From Pseudomonadota bacterium (GTDB lineage: Bacteria; Pseudomonadota; Alphaproteobacteria; Kiloniellales; JACOMY01), in assembly GCA_029781795.1 (NCBI GenBank), contig JAKOWB010000366.1, positions 1-64,000 on the forward strand: a stretch of DNA of 64,000 bases. Reading direction: 5' to 3'. Below the pieces are notes generated by a model. It did no database searches. It worked only from the letters and a program-made list of their open reading frames with translations, and was not told the origin of the DNA. This document shows, in pieces, positions 50,379 to 58,649 of the stretch. Every line of letters starts with the position of its first letter. The stretch's first letter is position 1. The translations under genes were made by a program, and so were the position numbers.

Positions 50379-50582
50379 ATGGCCCAGAACGACGCGCCCG
50401 CCACCGCGCAGGCGCCCGAGCAGATCGAGGTCGAGAGCGAGATCGTGGCCTGTGACGGCGGCGGCGGCCCGCTCGGTCATCCGCGGGTCTACCTGAACAT
50501 GCACGGGCGCGGCTTCATCGAATGCGGCTACTGCGACCGCCGCTTCGTGTTGAAGGCCGGGGCCAAGTCGGCGGCGCACTGA
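50379..50582 (+). CDS. Zinc-finger (CHCC) small protein
   Basis: 67 residues. The CHCC zinc site is C25, H34, C49 and C52 in VACDGGGGPLGHPRVYLNMHGRGFIECGYCDRRFVL, the family pattern C-x8-H-P-x-V-Y-L...C-x-Y-C-x-x-x-F. This domain is related to mitochondrial NDUFS6, an accessory subunit of complex I, and is widespread in alphaproteobacteria. It lies 68 bp after the sulfotransferase gene and is convergent with ptsN. ATG 50379 is chosen because the domain is complete from there; ribosome site AGGTGA is moderate. Confidence 0.85.
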   Translation: MAQNDAPATAQAPEQIEVESEIVACDGGGGPLGHPRVYLNMHGRGFIECGYCDRRFVLKAGAKSAAH

Positions 50583-50597
50583 GCGCCGCGTGCGGCC

Positions 50598-51062
50598 TCA
50601 GGCCGCGTGGCTGGCCGGGGTTTCGGTCAGCAGGGCGTAGATCGCCTCGGGCGTCGAGGCGCCGCGCAGCTTCTCGCAGATGCCGCGGTCGCGCAGCAGG
50701 CGCGAGACCTGGGCCAGGGCCTTGAGGTGGTCGGCGCCGGCGGTCTGCGGCGCCAGCAGCAGGCAGATCAGGTCGACCGGCTGCTCGTCGATCGAATCGA
50801 AGTCGATCGGCTGCTCCAGCTTGGCGAAGAGCGCGTAGAGACGCTTCAGACTGCCGAGCTTGCCGTGCGGGATGGCGATGCCGTTGCCGACGCCCGTGGT
50901 GCCCAGCCGCTCGCGCTCCAGCAGCACTTCGAAGATGGCGCGTTCCGGCTCGCCGGTGATCTCGGCGGCGCGGCGCGCCAGCTCCTGCAGCGCCTGCTTC
51001 TTCGAGGAAGCGCGCAGGTTGGCGATGACGCCACGCGTCGTGATGAGATCGGTCATGTCCAT
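50598..51062 (-). CDS. ptsN: PTS IIA-like nitrogen-regulatory protein PtsN
   Basis: 154 residues of the EIIA-Ntr family. The phosphorylated His is H66 in GNGIAIPHGK. Further family marks are ELARRAAEITG, FEVLLERERLGTTGVGNGIA and LICLLLAPQTAGADHLKALAQVSRLLRD. The protein takes phosphate from NPr/PtsP and regulates potassium transport, nitrogen and carbon balance. It is the last gene of the rpoN-hpf-ptsN group, a conserved order in proteobacteria, and starts 26 bp after hpf. The second in-frame ATG (51056) is an equal start candidate. Confidence 0.94.
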   Translation of the reverse strand: MDMTDLITTRGVIANLRASSKKQALQELARRAAEITGEPERAIFEVLLERERLGTTGVGNGIAIPHGKLGSLKRLYALFAKLEQPIDFDSIDEQPVDLICLLLAPQTAGADHLKALAQVSRLLRDRGICEKLRGASTPEAIYALLTETPASHAA

Positions 51063-51088
51063 TGCCGGTGCCGGATCCAGGCCACGAG

Positions 51089-51688
51089 TCAGCCGTGGCC
51101 GCCGCGCGCCTCGCGCGGGTCGACCCAGCCGATGGTGCCGTCGGAGCGACGATAGACCATGTTGAGTCCACCGTGACCGGAGTTGCGGAACAGGAGCGCG
51201 GGTTCCCGGCTGAGGTCAAGCCGCATTACCGCCTGGCCGACCGTGAGCTGCAGGATCTCGGCCGACATCTCGGCCACCACCGGCGGCGCGTCGGCGCCCT
51301 GGCCAGCCGCCTCGGCATGCTCGTCGGGCTGCAGGACATAGGCCGGCGCCGTCTCGGCGGTCGCGGCAGCGGCCGCCGCCAGGCCCTGCGCGCGGGTGTG
51401 GTCGCGCAGGCGGCGCTTCTGCCGGCGCAAGCGCTTGGCGAGATGCTCCGCCGCGTCGTCGAAGGCCGGATAGGGGTCGTGGGCCCAGCCCTCGGCGAAG
51501 AGTTCGATGTTGCGACCGACGTGGGCGAGCACCGTCGCGCGATAGCGCTGGCCTTCGTGGGACACGGTGACGCCGACTTCGATGGCGTCGCCGAAGTATT
51601 TGGCCAGCGTGGACTGGAGACGGTCGCCGATGTGCGATCGGAAAGCGTCGCCGACGTCCAGCTGCTTGCCTGTGACCGTGAGCTTCAT
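51089..51688 (-). CDS. hpf: Ribosome hibernation-promoting factor, long form
   Basis: 199 residues. The N-terminal 105 residues form the HPF/YfiA domain (MKLTVTGKQLDVGDAFRSHI, VTVSHEGQRYRATVLAHVGRNIEL, and a basic helix HLAKRLRRQKRRLRDH). An Ala-rich linker leads to the C-terminal dimerisation domain (EMSAEILQLTVGQAVMRLDLS, ALLFRNSGHGGLNMVYRRSDGTIGWVDP) that makes this the long form. Long HPF pairs 70S ribosomes into 100S dimers in stationary phase. It lies between rpoN and ptsN in the usual order, 139 bp after rpoN. Confidence 0.95.
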   Translation of the reverse strand: MKLTVTGKQLDVGDAFRSHIGDRLQSTLAKYFGDAIEVGVTVSHEGQRYRATVLAHVGRNIELFAEGWAHDPYPAFDDAAEHLAKRLRRQKRRLRDHTRAQGLAAAAAATAETAPAYVLQPDEHAEAAGQGADAPPVVAEMSAEILQLTVGQAVMRLDLSREPALLFRNSGHGGLNMVYRRSDGTIGWVDPREARGGHG

Positions 51689-51827
51689 GGGACCTTAAAC
51701 TTGCAGATATGGCGGCGGGCGGCGCGTCACAAGACCCAACCTCGTTGGTTTCGGGGGCAAGGCGCCGGCGGCGAAAAGCGCGCGGACCTTAGTGGCGCCC
51801 CCCAGGGCTGTCAACGGTGGTGTCCCC

Positions 51828-53186
51828 CTATCCAGGCGGCCGCGTCCCGGCCCCCATCCGGGCCCGGCGGCGGCGTTGCGCCGTTGCCGGAATCTTCAGG
51901 AGTTTCCGATATTTGGCAACGGTCCGCCGGGCCAGTGCATAGCCCTCGGCCCGCAGTGTTTCAGCCAGTGCCTGGTCGGACAGCGGCCGTCCGGGCGGCT
52001 CGGCCGCGACCAGGCTGGCGAGCCTGGCGCTGGCGGCCGCGGCGCTGACCGGCGCCTCCTCGCCGAGCGCGGCCGAGAAGAAGCTGGCCAGCGGCACGAC
52101 CCCTTGGCTGCAGGCCAGAAACTTGTTGGCGACCAGGCGGCTGACGCTCGACTCCGACAGGTTCAGCACCTCGGCCAGAGTGCGCCGGGTCAGCGGCGCC
52201 AGCGCGGGGAAGCCCTTGGTGAAGAAGCCGGCCTGGCGGTTCGCCAGCTCCTGGCCCAGGGCCAGCAAGCTCTGGCCGCGGCGCACCAGCGCCCGGACCA
52301 GCCAGCTCGCCTCGGCGGTGCGGGTCGCGACATAGGCCTTGTCGCTGCTGCGGCGCAGCCCGGGCTTCAGCGCCCGGCGCTGGTCCAGGTTGACCTTCAA
52401 CCGCGGCAGGGCCTCGTTGTTCAGCCGCACCTGCGGCCGTCCGGCGGCATCCAGGGTGACCAGCAGGTCCGGCACCGCCGCCGGCGTCTCGGGCGGGCTG
52501 AAACTCAGCGCCGGCTTGGGATCGAGCGTCCGCAGCAGTTGCAGGCGTCGGAACAGTTCCGGCTCCTCGAGGCCGGTCAGCGCCAGCAAGCGCCGGCGGT
52601 CGCCGCGGGCGACCAGCGGCAGGTTGTCGAGGATGGCACGGAAGGGCGGGTCGAGCAGTTGCCGGTCGGCCAGCTGCAGGGCCAGGCACTCCTGCAGCGA
52701 GCGGGCGAAAAGGCCGGGGGTGCCCAGGGTCTGCAGCCGCCCGATCACGCGCTCGATCTGGGCCGGGTCGAGGCGGCCGGGCAGGGGCGGCAGCACCGCC
52801 GGCAGGTAGCCGGCCTCGTCCAGTTCCTGCAGCAGCGCCAGGGCCAGCGCGATCTCGCCCTGTTCGCTGAAGGCCAGGCGGATCTCCTGCTCCAGGTAGC
52901 CGGCAAGCGAGGGGCCGGCCGCGGCAAGACTGTCGCTCCAGTCCGGGCTTTCGCCGGCGGGGCCGATGGCGCTGTCGCCCAGGTAGTCGCTGTCGGGCGC
53001 GCCGCGCGGTTCGCCGAATGCGCCCGGCTCGTCGCGTTCCAGGAAGGGATTCTCTTCCAGCTTGCGCTGCACCAGCGCCTGCAGGTCGCCGGCCGAAAGC
53101 TGCATGAGCTCGATCGACTGGCGCAGGCCCGGGGTCAGCGCCAGGGTCTGCGACTGCTTGAGGCTGAGGCGCTGGCCGACTGCCAT
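51828..53186 (-). CDS. rpoN: RNA polymerase sigma-54 factor
   Basis: 452 residues. Region I is the Gln/Leu-rich activator-interacting segment (RLSLKQSQTLALTPGLRQSIELMQLS). The acidic region II follows. The core-binding domain contains CLALQLADRQLLDPPFRAIL and the linked helices. The DNA-binding end has NLSESSVSRLVANKFLACSQG and the RpoN box ARRTVAKYRKLLKIP near residues 430-444. All parts needed for -24/-12 promoter recognition are there. It starts 14 bp after lptB and is followed by hpf and ptsN. A matching promoter-like site stands ahead of gltD at 60714. Confidence 0.96.
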   Translation of the reverse strand: MAVGQRLSLKQSQTLALTPGLRQSIELMQLSAGDLQALVQRKLEENPFLERDEPGAFGEPRGAPDSDYLGDSAIGPAGESPDWSDSLAAAGPSLAGYLEQEIRLAFSEQGEIALALALLQELDEAGYLPAVLPPLPGRLDPAQIERVIGRLQTLGTPGLFARSLQECLALQLADRQLLDPPFRAILDNLPLVARGDRRRLLALTGLEEPELFRRLQLLRTLDPKPALSFSPPETPAAVPDLLVTLDAAGRPQVRLNNEALPRLKVNLDQRRALKPGLRRSSDKAYVATRTAEASWLVRALVRRGQSLLALGQELANRQAGFFTKGFPALAPLTRRTLAEVLNLSESSVSRLVANKFLACSQGVVPLASFFSAALGEEAPVSAAAASARLASLVAAEPPGRPLSDQALAETLRAEGYALARRTVAKYRKLLKIPATAQRRRRARMGAGTRPPG

Positions 53187-53200
53187 TGCCCGTCCCCGGG

Positions 53201-53998
53201 TCAGAGACTGAAGGACTCGCCCAGATAGACCCGCCGCACGTCGTCGTTGGCGACGATGTCGCGCGGCAGTCCCTCCATCAGCACATGTCCCTCGTGGATG
53301 ATGTAGGCGCGGTCGACGATTTCCAGCGTGTCGCGGACGTTGTGGTCGGTGATCAGCACGCCGATGCCGCGGTCGCGCAGGTGCGAGACCAGATTGCGGA
53401 TGTCGGCGACGGCGATGGGGTCGATGCCGGCCAGCGGCTCGTCCAGCAACATGAAGGAGGGGCGCGAGGCCAGGGCGCGGGCGATCTCGGCGCGCCGCCG
53501 CTCGCCGCCCGACAGCGCCAGGGCCGGGGTGCGGCGCAGGTGGCCGATGGAGAACTCGGTCAGCAGCTCGTCGAGGCGCGCCTCGCGCTGCGCGCGGTCG
53601 GGCTCCACCACCTCGAGCACCGCGCGGATGTTCTGCTCCACCGTCAGGCCGCGGAAGATCGAGGCCTCCTGCGGCAGGTAGCCGATGCCGAGCCGCGCGC
53701 GGCGGTACATCGGCAGGTCGGTGATGTCGTGGCCGTCGAGGGTGATCCAGCCGTAGTCCGGCTGCAGCAGGCCGGTGACCATGTAGAAGCAGGTGGTCTT
53801 GCCGGCGCCGTTCGGACCCAGCAGGCCGACCACCTCGCCGCGCTGCAGGCCGATCGAGACGTCGCGCAGCACCGGGCGCTTCTTGAAGGACTTGCCGAGG
53901 CTGACGGCCATCAGCCCGGCGCGGTCGGCGACCAGGCGGGGACGGCGGTCGAGTTCGGCGCGTTCGCGCGCCCGCATCATGTCGCCTGAGCGTTGCAT
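53201..53998 (-). CDS. lptB: Lipopolysaccharide export ATPase LptB
   Basis: 265 residues. Walker A GPNGAGKT (61-68), Q-loop [19 protein letters not shown], signature [16 protein letters not shown] and Walker [14 protein letters not shown] are all present. The C-terminus VYLGESFSL is typical of LptB. The enzyme powers the LptB2FGC extractor that pulls LPS from the inner membrane. The first 29 residues before [14 protein letters not shown] are an extension compared with most LptB, and an ATG at 53911 would give the usual length. It sits between lptA and rpoN, as in many proteobacteria. Confidence 0.96.
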   Translation of the reverse strand: MQRSGDMMRARERAELDRRPRLVADRAGLMAVSLGKSFKKRPVLRDVSIGLQRGEVVGLLGPNGAGKTTCFYMVTGLLQPDYGWITLDGHDITDLPMYRRARLGIGYLPQEASIFRGLTVEQNIRAVLEVVEPDRAQREARLDELLTEFSIGHLRRTPALALSGGERRRAEIARALASRPSFMLLDEPLAGIDPIAVADIRNLVSHLRDRGIGVLITDHNVRDTLEIVDRAYIIHEGHVLMEGLPRDIVANDDVRRVYLGESFSL

Positions 53999-54037
53999 CG
54001 GGTCGAGTCTAGCGCGAAAGCGGTGGCGCCGGCCAGC

Positions 54038-54919
54038 CTAGCCGCAGGAACCGGGCAGGGGCTGCTTCTGGTCATCGTTCTTCTTCGGGTCCTCGGTCTT
54101 GCCGCCGTCGGGCGCCTTCTTGTCGCCGTCCTTGTTGGGGATCAGCAGGCCCTTCACCCGGTCGCCCTTCAGGGTGGAGATGCCGGTCACCAGGTTGACC
54201 TCGGCCTCGTCGCCGTTCAGCTGGTTGTTGCCGCTGGTGATCTTCACGTTGCCGGTGACCAGGGCGATCTGCTCCTGCACGAGGTAGCGGCCGCGGTCGC
54301 CGGAGACATAGTCGCAAGGGGTGATGATCTCGACATTGTCATAGGCGTCGACCACCCGCATCTCCTGCTTGCCGGCGATCTGCATGAAGGTGGCAGTCAT
54401 CACGTCGGCGCGCAGTACGTTCTTGGTGTTCTTCTGCGGATCGACGCGGATCACCTGCGCCGCGCCACGGGCGACCGCCAGGCCCTTGGCCTGCCAGTAC
54501 TCCAGGCTGTCGCGCGCGGTGACCGTGTCGCCCTTGGTCAGCAGCTTCAGGTCCTTGCCGGTCAGCACCATGACCTGGCTCTTCACGTCGTAGACGCCGC
54601 GATCGCCGTAGGCCTTGCCGTCGGGCGAGGTGATGACGACGGCGCCGATCGCCTCGACCTTGTAGATGTCGCCGCTGCCGTCGCCGCTGCCGCTGTAGTA
54701 GGCGCGCAGCTCGTTGGCGCGGATCTCGGTGTCCTCCTTGATCGCCTTCGCGTTGCCGTGGGCGATGTAGACCCTCTCCTCGCGTCGCCACTCGATACCG
54801 TCGTCGGCGTAGATCTCCAGCGGCTTGCCGTCGTCGCCGCCAAGCAGCGCCTGCGCCGAGGCCGGCGCCGGCACGAAGGCCGCGATCAGCAGCAGCAGGG
54901 CCAGCAGGGCGCGCGTCAT
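54038..54919 (-). CDS. lptA: Lipopolysaccharide transport periplasmic protein LptA
   Basis: 293 residues. A signal peptide (MTRALLALLLLIAAFVPAPASA) precedes an OstA-type beta-jellyroll: PLEIYADDGIEWRREERVYIAHGNAKAIKEDTEIRANELRAYY, later YVSGDRGRYLVQEQIALVTGNVKITSGNNQLNGDEAEVNLVTG. This repeat of antiparallel strands carries LPS across the periplasm. The C-terminal 35 residues are a Lys/Asp-rich tail ending in LPGSCG. The ATG overlaps the lptC stop (54916-54919). It is larger than enterobacterial LptA (about 185), as is common in alphaproteobacteria. Confidence 0.93.
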   Translation of the reverse strand: MTRALLALLLLIAAFVPAPASAQALLGGDDGKPLEIYADDGIEWRREERVYIAHGNAKAIKEDTEIRANELRAYYSGSGDGSGDIYKVEAIGAVVITSPDGKAYGDRGVYDVKSQVMVLTGKDLKLLTKGDTVTARDSLEYWQAKGLAVARGAAQVIRVDPQKNTKNVLRADVMTATFMQIAGKQEMRVVDAYDNVEIITPCDYVSGDRGRYLVQEQIALVTGNVKITSGNNQLNGDEAEVNLVTGISTLKGDRVKGLLIPNKDGDKKAPDGGKTEDPKKNDDQKQPLPGSCG

Positions 54920-55704
54920 CCGCCGGCTCCCGGTGTGGCCGGCGGCACCGCGGCCTTGGGCGGCAGGTTCAGGACCGGGTCGGGCACCTTGGCGCCCGGT
55001 TCCTCGTCCTTGGGCCCCTTGGGCTCGGGCAGCACGGTCAGGTGGCTCTTGCCGGTGAAGAACATGACGCCGCCGGCCTGCTGGAACACGAAGCCCTCGG
55101 ATTCGATGTAGCCCGACGGCCCCTGGCCTTCGACCGGCTTGTTGCTGGTGGCCACGTTCTTCACGAAGTCGATCTCCGCCTCCGAGGTGCGCAGCTCGAA
55201 GCCGCGGTCGTGGAAGAAGTTCACGTTCTCGGCCAGGAAGATGTGCTCGCTCTTGCGGTTGTAGCGCCCCTTCTCGGCCGAGAGCGCGGCCCAGGCGCCG
55301 TCCGACAGCGTCATGTCGGCGGTGGGCTTCAGCAGCAGCAGCACCTCCTCGTTGCCCTCGGCCTGGCGGGCCACCGTGGCCGTCACGCTGTAGGGCTGGC
55401 CGCTCTGGTCGATGCCGTCGTAGCGCGGCCCGACCATGACCAGGTTCTTCGCCATGTCGGCCGACAGGTCGGAAATGTCGGCCGACAGCAGCTTGGCGTT
55501 CGGCACCAGCTGCTGCCAGAACACGATCAGCCCGACCAGCACCACCGCCACGACCGGCAGGGTGAACTTCATCAGCGATACGAAGTAGGAATAGCCGTTG
55601 CGGCCGGACCAGCGTGGCGGCGCCGCGCCGGCGCGGCGGCGGCCGGGCGGCGGGCTCTCCGGCGTTGGCTTGTCGGGCAGGGGGCGTCCGGCGGCCAGTG
55701 TCAT
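54916..55704 (-). CDS. lptC: Lipopolysaccharide export protein LptC
   Basis: 262 residues. A Pro/Arg-rich cytoplasmic start is followed by one membrane helix (FTLPVVAVVLVGLIVFWQQL, about residues 48-67) and a periplasmic jellyroll domain with the LptC pattern (NLVMVGPRYDGIDQSGQPYSVTA, ADMTLSDGAWAALSAEKGRYNRKSEHIFLAENVNFF). The protein links the LptBFG extractor to LptA. It overlaps lptA by 4 bp and starts 13 bp after kdsD. The Pro-rich tail beyond GKSHLTVL is not conserved in the family. Confidence 0.92.
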   Translation of the reverse strand: MTLAAGRPLPDKPTPESPPPGRRRAGAAPPRWSGRNGYSYFVSLMKFTLPVVAVVLVGLIVFWQQLVPNAKLLSADISDLSADMAKNLVMVGPRYDGIDQSGQPYSVTATVARQAEGNEEVLLLLKPTADMTLSDGAWAALSAEKGRYNRKSEHIFLAENVNFFHDRGFELRTSEAEIDFVKNVATSNKPVEGQGPSGYIESEGFVFQQAGGVMFFTGKSHLTVLPEPKGPKDEEPGAKVPDPVLNLPPKAAVPPATPGAGG

Positions 55705-55717
55705 GCTGCCCTTCCGC

Positions 55718-56734
55718 TCACGCCACGCCCGCGCGCAGGCAGTCGTAGAGCTGCACGATGCCGATCGGACGCTCGTCCTCGACCACGAAGAGGCTGAGGA
55801 TGCGCCGGTCGTTCATGTAGCCGATGGCCTCGGCCGCCAGGGCCTGGGGGCGGATGGTTTTCGGCCCGCGCGTCATGACCTGTCCGGCGGTCCGCGCCAG
55901 CAGGTCGTCGCCCATGTGCCGGCGCAGGTCGCCGTCGGTGACGATGCCGACCAGGCGGCCCTCGGCGTCGACGATGCCGACGCAGCCGAAGGGCTGCGCG
56001 CTCATCGCCAGGATGGCCTCGCTCATCGGCGTGTCCGGTCCGGCCAGCGGCAGGCGCGGCTGGCCGTGCATCAGGTCCTTGACCCGGAGCAGGCGCGCGC
56101 CCAGCGCGCCGCCGGGGTGCAGCACCTGGAAGTCCTGCGCCGAGAAGCCGCGACGCTCGAGCAGCGCCACCGCCAGGCAGTCGCCCAGCGCCAGCATCAT
56201 GGTGGTCGAGGTGGTGGGGGCGAGGCCCAGCGGGCAGGCCTCCGGCGTCGGCGGCAGCAGCAGCGCCACGTCGGCCTCCTCCGCCAGCTGGCTGGCGCCG
56301 CCGGCGGTGATGCCGATCAGCGGGATGGCGAAGCGGCGGGTGTAGTGGATGATCGCCGCCAGTTCGCTGGTGTTGCCCGAGTTGGACAAAGCGACCACGG
56401 CGTCGTCGCGGGCAATCATGCCAAGGTCGCCGTGGCTGGCCTCGGCCGGGTGGACGAAGAGCGACGGCGTCCCGGTGGAAGCCAGGGTTGCCGCCAGCTT
56501 GCGGGCGATATGCCCGCTCTTGCCCATGCCGGTGACGATGACGCGGCCCTTGGCATTCCACAGCAGGTCGAGCGCGGCGACGAAGCGCTGGTCAAGCTGC
56601 CCGGCCAGGGCCGCCAGGCCCGCGCCCTCGAGTTCCAGCACGCGGCGCGCGGCCGCCAGGTCGCGCTCGGCCGTGGCGGGCGCGTCGCACGGGCTGGTCT
56701 CGGCGGGGCGGCTCTTCGGCTGGGCTTCGCTCAT
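55718..56734 (-). CDS. kdsD: Arabinose-5-phosphate isomerase (KdsD/KpsF)
   Basis: 338 residues. An SIS sugar-isomerase domain (residues about 45-180) shows VIVTGMGKSGHIARKLAATLASTGTPSLFVHPAEASHGDLGMI and VALSNSGNTSEL, with the active-site His in ASHGDLG. Two CBS domains (about 215-330) follow, with GIVDAEGRLVGIVTDGDLRRH and YMNDRRILSLFVVEDERPIGIVQLYD. The enzyme makes D-arabinose 5-phosphate for KDO, the inner LPS sugar, so its position before lptCAB fits. It is 213 bp downstream of the RNase D-like gene; a hairpin at 56817-56839 may separate the two transcripts. Confidence 0.94.
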   Translation of the reverse strand: MSEAQPKSRPAETSPCDAPATAERDLAAARRVLELEGAGLAALAGQLDQRFVAALDLLWNAKGRVIVTGMGKSGHIARKLAATLASTGTPSLFVHPAEASHGDLGMIARDDAVVALSNSGNTSELAAIIHYTRRFAIPLIGITAGGASQLAEEADVALLLPPTPEACPLGLAPTTSTTMMLALGDCLAVALLERRGFSAQDFQVLHPGGALGARLLRVKDLMHGQPRLPLAGPDTPMSEAILAMSAQPFGCVGIVDAEGRLVGIVTDGDLRRHMGDDLLARTAGQVMTRGPKTIRPQALAAEAIGYMNDRRILSLFVVEDERPIGIVQLYDCLRAGVA

Positions 56735-56816
56735 GGACTAGGGGGGCGTCCTTGGCACGGTGCTCTGTTGGGCCTCGGGGTTCCATTGGTAGGTCGGCGG
56801 ACGGTCACAAGACAAC

Positions 56817-56839
56817 CCGCCAGGCGCTTCGGCTGGCGG
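56817..56839 (-). terminator. Putative hairpin between rnd-like gene and kdsD
   Basis: CCGCCAG (56817-56823) pairs with CTGGCGG (56833-56839) over a 9-nt loop. On the minus strand the stem is followed by GTTGTCTTGTG, a weak U-rich tail. It may end the RNase D-like transcript. Confidence 0.35.
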
Positions 56840-56947
56840 CGGCCGGGTCGGCTCCCCCTTCCGATGCCAGTCTAGCAGACCTTGCAACCGGGCCGGAACC
56901 GCGGCGCGGCGACCCGGGCAATCAAGGCCTGCTGGTTTTGTTACGTG

Positions 56948-57559
56948 TCAGTGGTCCAGGATATCCACTTCCGCATAGCCGAGCAGGTCCAGATAGGCGC
57001 GGGCGGGCAGGTAGGCGAAGGCGGCCTCGGCCAGGCCCGTGCGACCCTCGCGTTCCAGCATCTGGTCCAGCACGGCCTTCAGGCGATGCAGGTGCAGCAC
57101 GTCGGAGGCGGCGTACTTCAACTGCTCCTCGGTCAGGGTCGGCGCGCCCCAGTCCGAGGACTGCTGCTGTTTCGCCAGCTCAACGCCGATCAGGTCCTTG
57201 CAGAGGTCCTTGAGGCCGTGGCGGTCGGTGAAGGTGCGCACCAGCTTCGAGGCCACCTTGGTACAGTAGACCGGCAGCGCCCAGGCCTGCAGCCAGTGTC
57301 CCATCGCGGCCAGGTCGAAGCGCGCGAAATGGAAGAGTTTCAGCACCTTGGGGTCGGCCAGCAGGCGCTTCAGGTTGGGTGCGTCATAGTGCCCCGGACG
57401 GAACTGCACCAGGTGCGCAACGCCGTCGCCGGCCGAGAGCTGCGCCAGGCAGAGGCGGTCGCGGTGGACCTGCAGGCCCATGGTCTCGGTATCGATCGCC
57501 ACCACGGGGCCCAGGTCGAGGCCGTCGGGCAGGTCGCCGTCATAGAGGTGATGGGTCAT
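56948..57559 (-). CDS. RNase D-like 3'-5' exonuclease
   Basis: 203 residues, only the DEDD exonuclease domain without the HRDC domains of full RNase D. Exo I is AIDTETMGL (D23 and E25), Exo II is LFHFARFDLAAM, and Exo III is LKYAASDVLHLHRLKAVL (DEDDy type would need a Tyr four before the Asp; Y and D are both in KYAASD). Such short forms trim RNA 3-prime ends, for example of tRNA or 5S rRNA. ATG 57559 has GGGAGG just upstream. The gene precedes kdsD and is divergent from the NDUFA9-like gene. Confidence 0.9.
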   Translation of the reverse strand: MTHHLYDGDLPDGLDLGPVVAIDTETMGLQVHRDRLCLAQLSAGDGVAHLVQFRPGHYDAPNLKRLLADPKVLKLFHFARFDLAAMGHWLQAWALPVYCTKVASKLVRTFTDRHGLKDLCKDLIGVELAKQQQSSDWGAPTLTEEQLKYAASDVLHLHRLKAVLDQMLEREGRTGLAEAAFAYLPARAYLDLLGYAEVDILDH

Positions 57560-57587
57560 CCGCCTCCCTTCCGCTGGTCGCTGGCCA

Positions 57588-57619
57588 GTGTATATAAGGG
57601 CCGGTGTATATAGGGGCGG
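57588..57619. repeat. 16-bp tandem repeat with TATATA boxes
   Basis: GTGTATATAAGGGCCG is followed by GTGTATATAGGGGCGG, 13 of 16 positions equal. Each unit contains a TATATA that could be a -10 element in either direction. The pair lies in the 138-bp spacer between divergent genes, 29 bp from the RNase D-like start. Confidence 0.6.
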
Positions 57620-57697
57620 CGTCTTTCTAATGCGATTGTTCCCGCCGGGCCAGTGTCTTGCTGGCGGCCGGCGGGTATCGGACGAAGAGGTGGGGCA

Positions 57698-58645
57698 ATG
57701 GCGCGCACGGTCACGGTCTTCGGCGGCTCGGGCTTCATCGGGCGCTACGTGGTGCAGTTGCTGGCGGCCCAGGGCCACCGCATCATCGTCGCCGTGCGCC
57801 ATCCGGCGCGCGCGGCCTTCCTGCAGCCGCTGGGTAACGTCGGGCAGATCACCCCGGTCGCCGCCAGCCTGCTGGTGGAGGAGAGCGTGACCCGCGCCGT
57901 CGCCGGCGCGGACCTGGTGATCAACCTGGTCGCCGTGCTCTACGAGAAGGGCAAGCAGAGCTTCGGCGCCCTGCATGTCGAGGGCGCCGACCGCGTGGCC
58001 CGCGCCGCCAGGGCGGCCGGGGCCAGCGACCTGGTGCATGTCTCGGCGCTGGGCGCCAGCGAGACCTCGGACGCCGACTACGCGCGCTCCAAGGCGGCCG
58101 GCGAGGCCGCGGTGCGCGCCGCCTTCCCGGAGGCGGTGATCCTCCGCCCCAGCCTGGTGATCGGGCCCGAGGACGACTTCTTCAACCGCTTCGCCCGCCT
58201 GGCGCAGGTCCTGCCGGTGCTGCCGCTGATCGACGGCGGCGAGAGCCACTTCCAGCCGGCCTATGTCGGCGACGTGGCCGCAGCCATCGTCAAGGCGGCG
58301 GGCGACCCGGCCTGCCGCGGCAAGACCTACGAGCTGGGCGGCCCCCGGGTCTACACCTTCAAGGAGCTGCTGGAGCTCACCTTGAAGGAGACGCAGCGCC
58401 GCCGCCTGCTGCTGCCGCTGCCGGCGTCGATCGCGCACATCCAGGCCGCGCTGCTGGAGAAGCTGCCGAAGCCGCCGCTGACCCGCGACCAGATCCGCCT
58501 GCTGGGCCAGGAGAACGTGGTCGGCGCCGGCGCGCTCGGCTTCGCCGACCTCGGCATCCGCCCGACGGCGATCGAGACCATCCTGCCGACCTACCTTGAC
58601 CGCTATCGCAAGGGCGGCCGCTTCGCCAAGCCGGAGACGGTCTGA
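57698..58645 (+). CDS. NDUFA9-like NAD-dependent epimerase-fold protein
   Basis: 315 residues. The start ARTVTVFGGSGFIGRYVV holds the Rossmann dinucleotide loop (GGSGFIG, residues 9-15). A YxxxK pair appears in YARSKAAGE, then ILRPSLVIGPEDDFFNRFARLAQVLPVLPLI and FQPAYVGDVAAAI. This is the atypical SDR group of the complex I accessory subunit NDUFA9 and its alphaproteobacterial relatives. It could act with quinone or in NADH dehydrogenase assembly, but enzymatic activity is untested. GGTGGGG is placed before the ATG at 57698. It is divergent from the RNase D-like gene across the TATATA repeats. Confidence 0.9.
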   Translation: MARTVTVFGGSGFIGRYVVQLLAAQGHRIIVAVRHPARAAFLQPLGNVGQITPVAASLLVEESVTRAVAGADLVINLVAVLYEKGKQSFGALHVEGADRVARAARAAGASDLVHVSALGASETSDADYARSKAAGEAAVRAAFPEAVILRPSLVIGPEDDFFNRFARLAQVLPVLPLIDGGESHFQPAYVGDVAAAIVKAAGDPACRGKTYELGGPRVYTFKELLELTLKETQRRRLLLPLPASIAHIQAALLEKLPKPPLTRDQIRLLGQENVVGAGALGFADLGIRPTAIETILPTYLDRYRKGGRFAKPETV

Positions 58646-58649
58646 GCCG

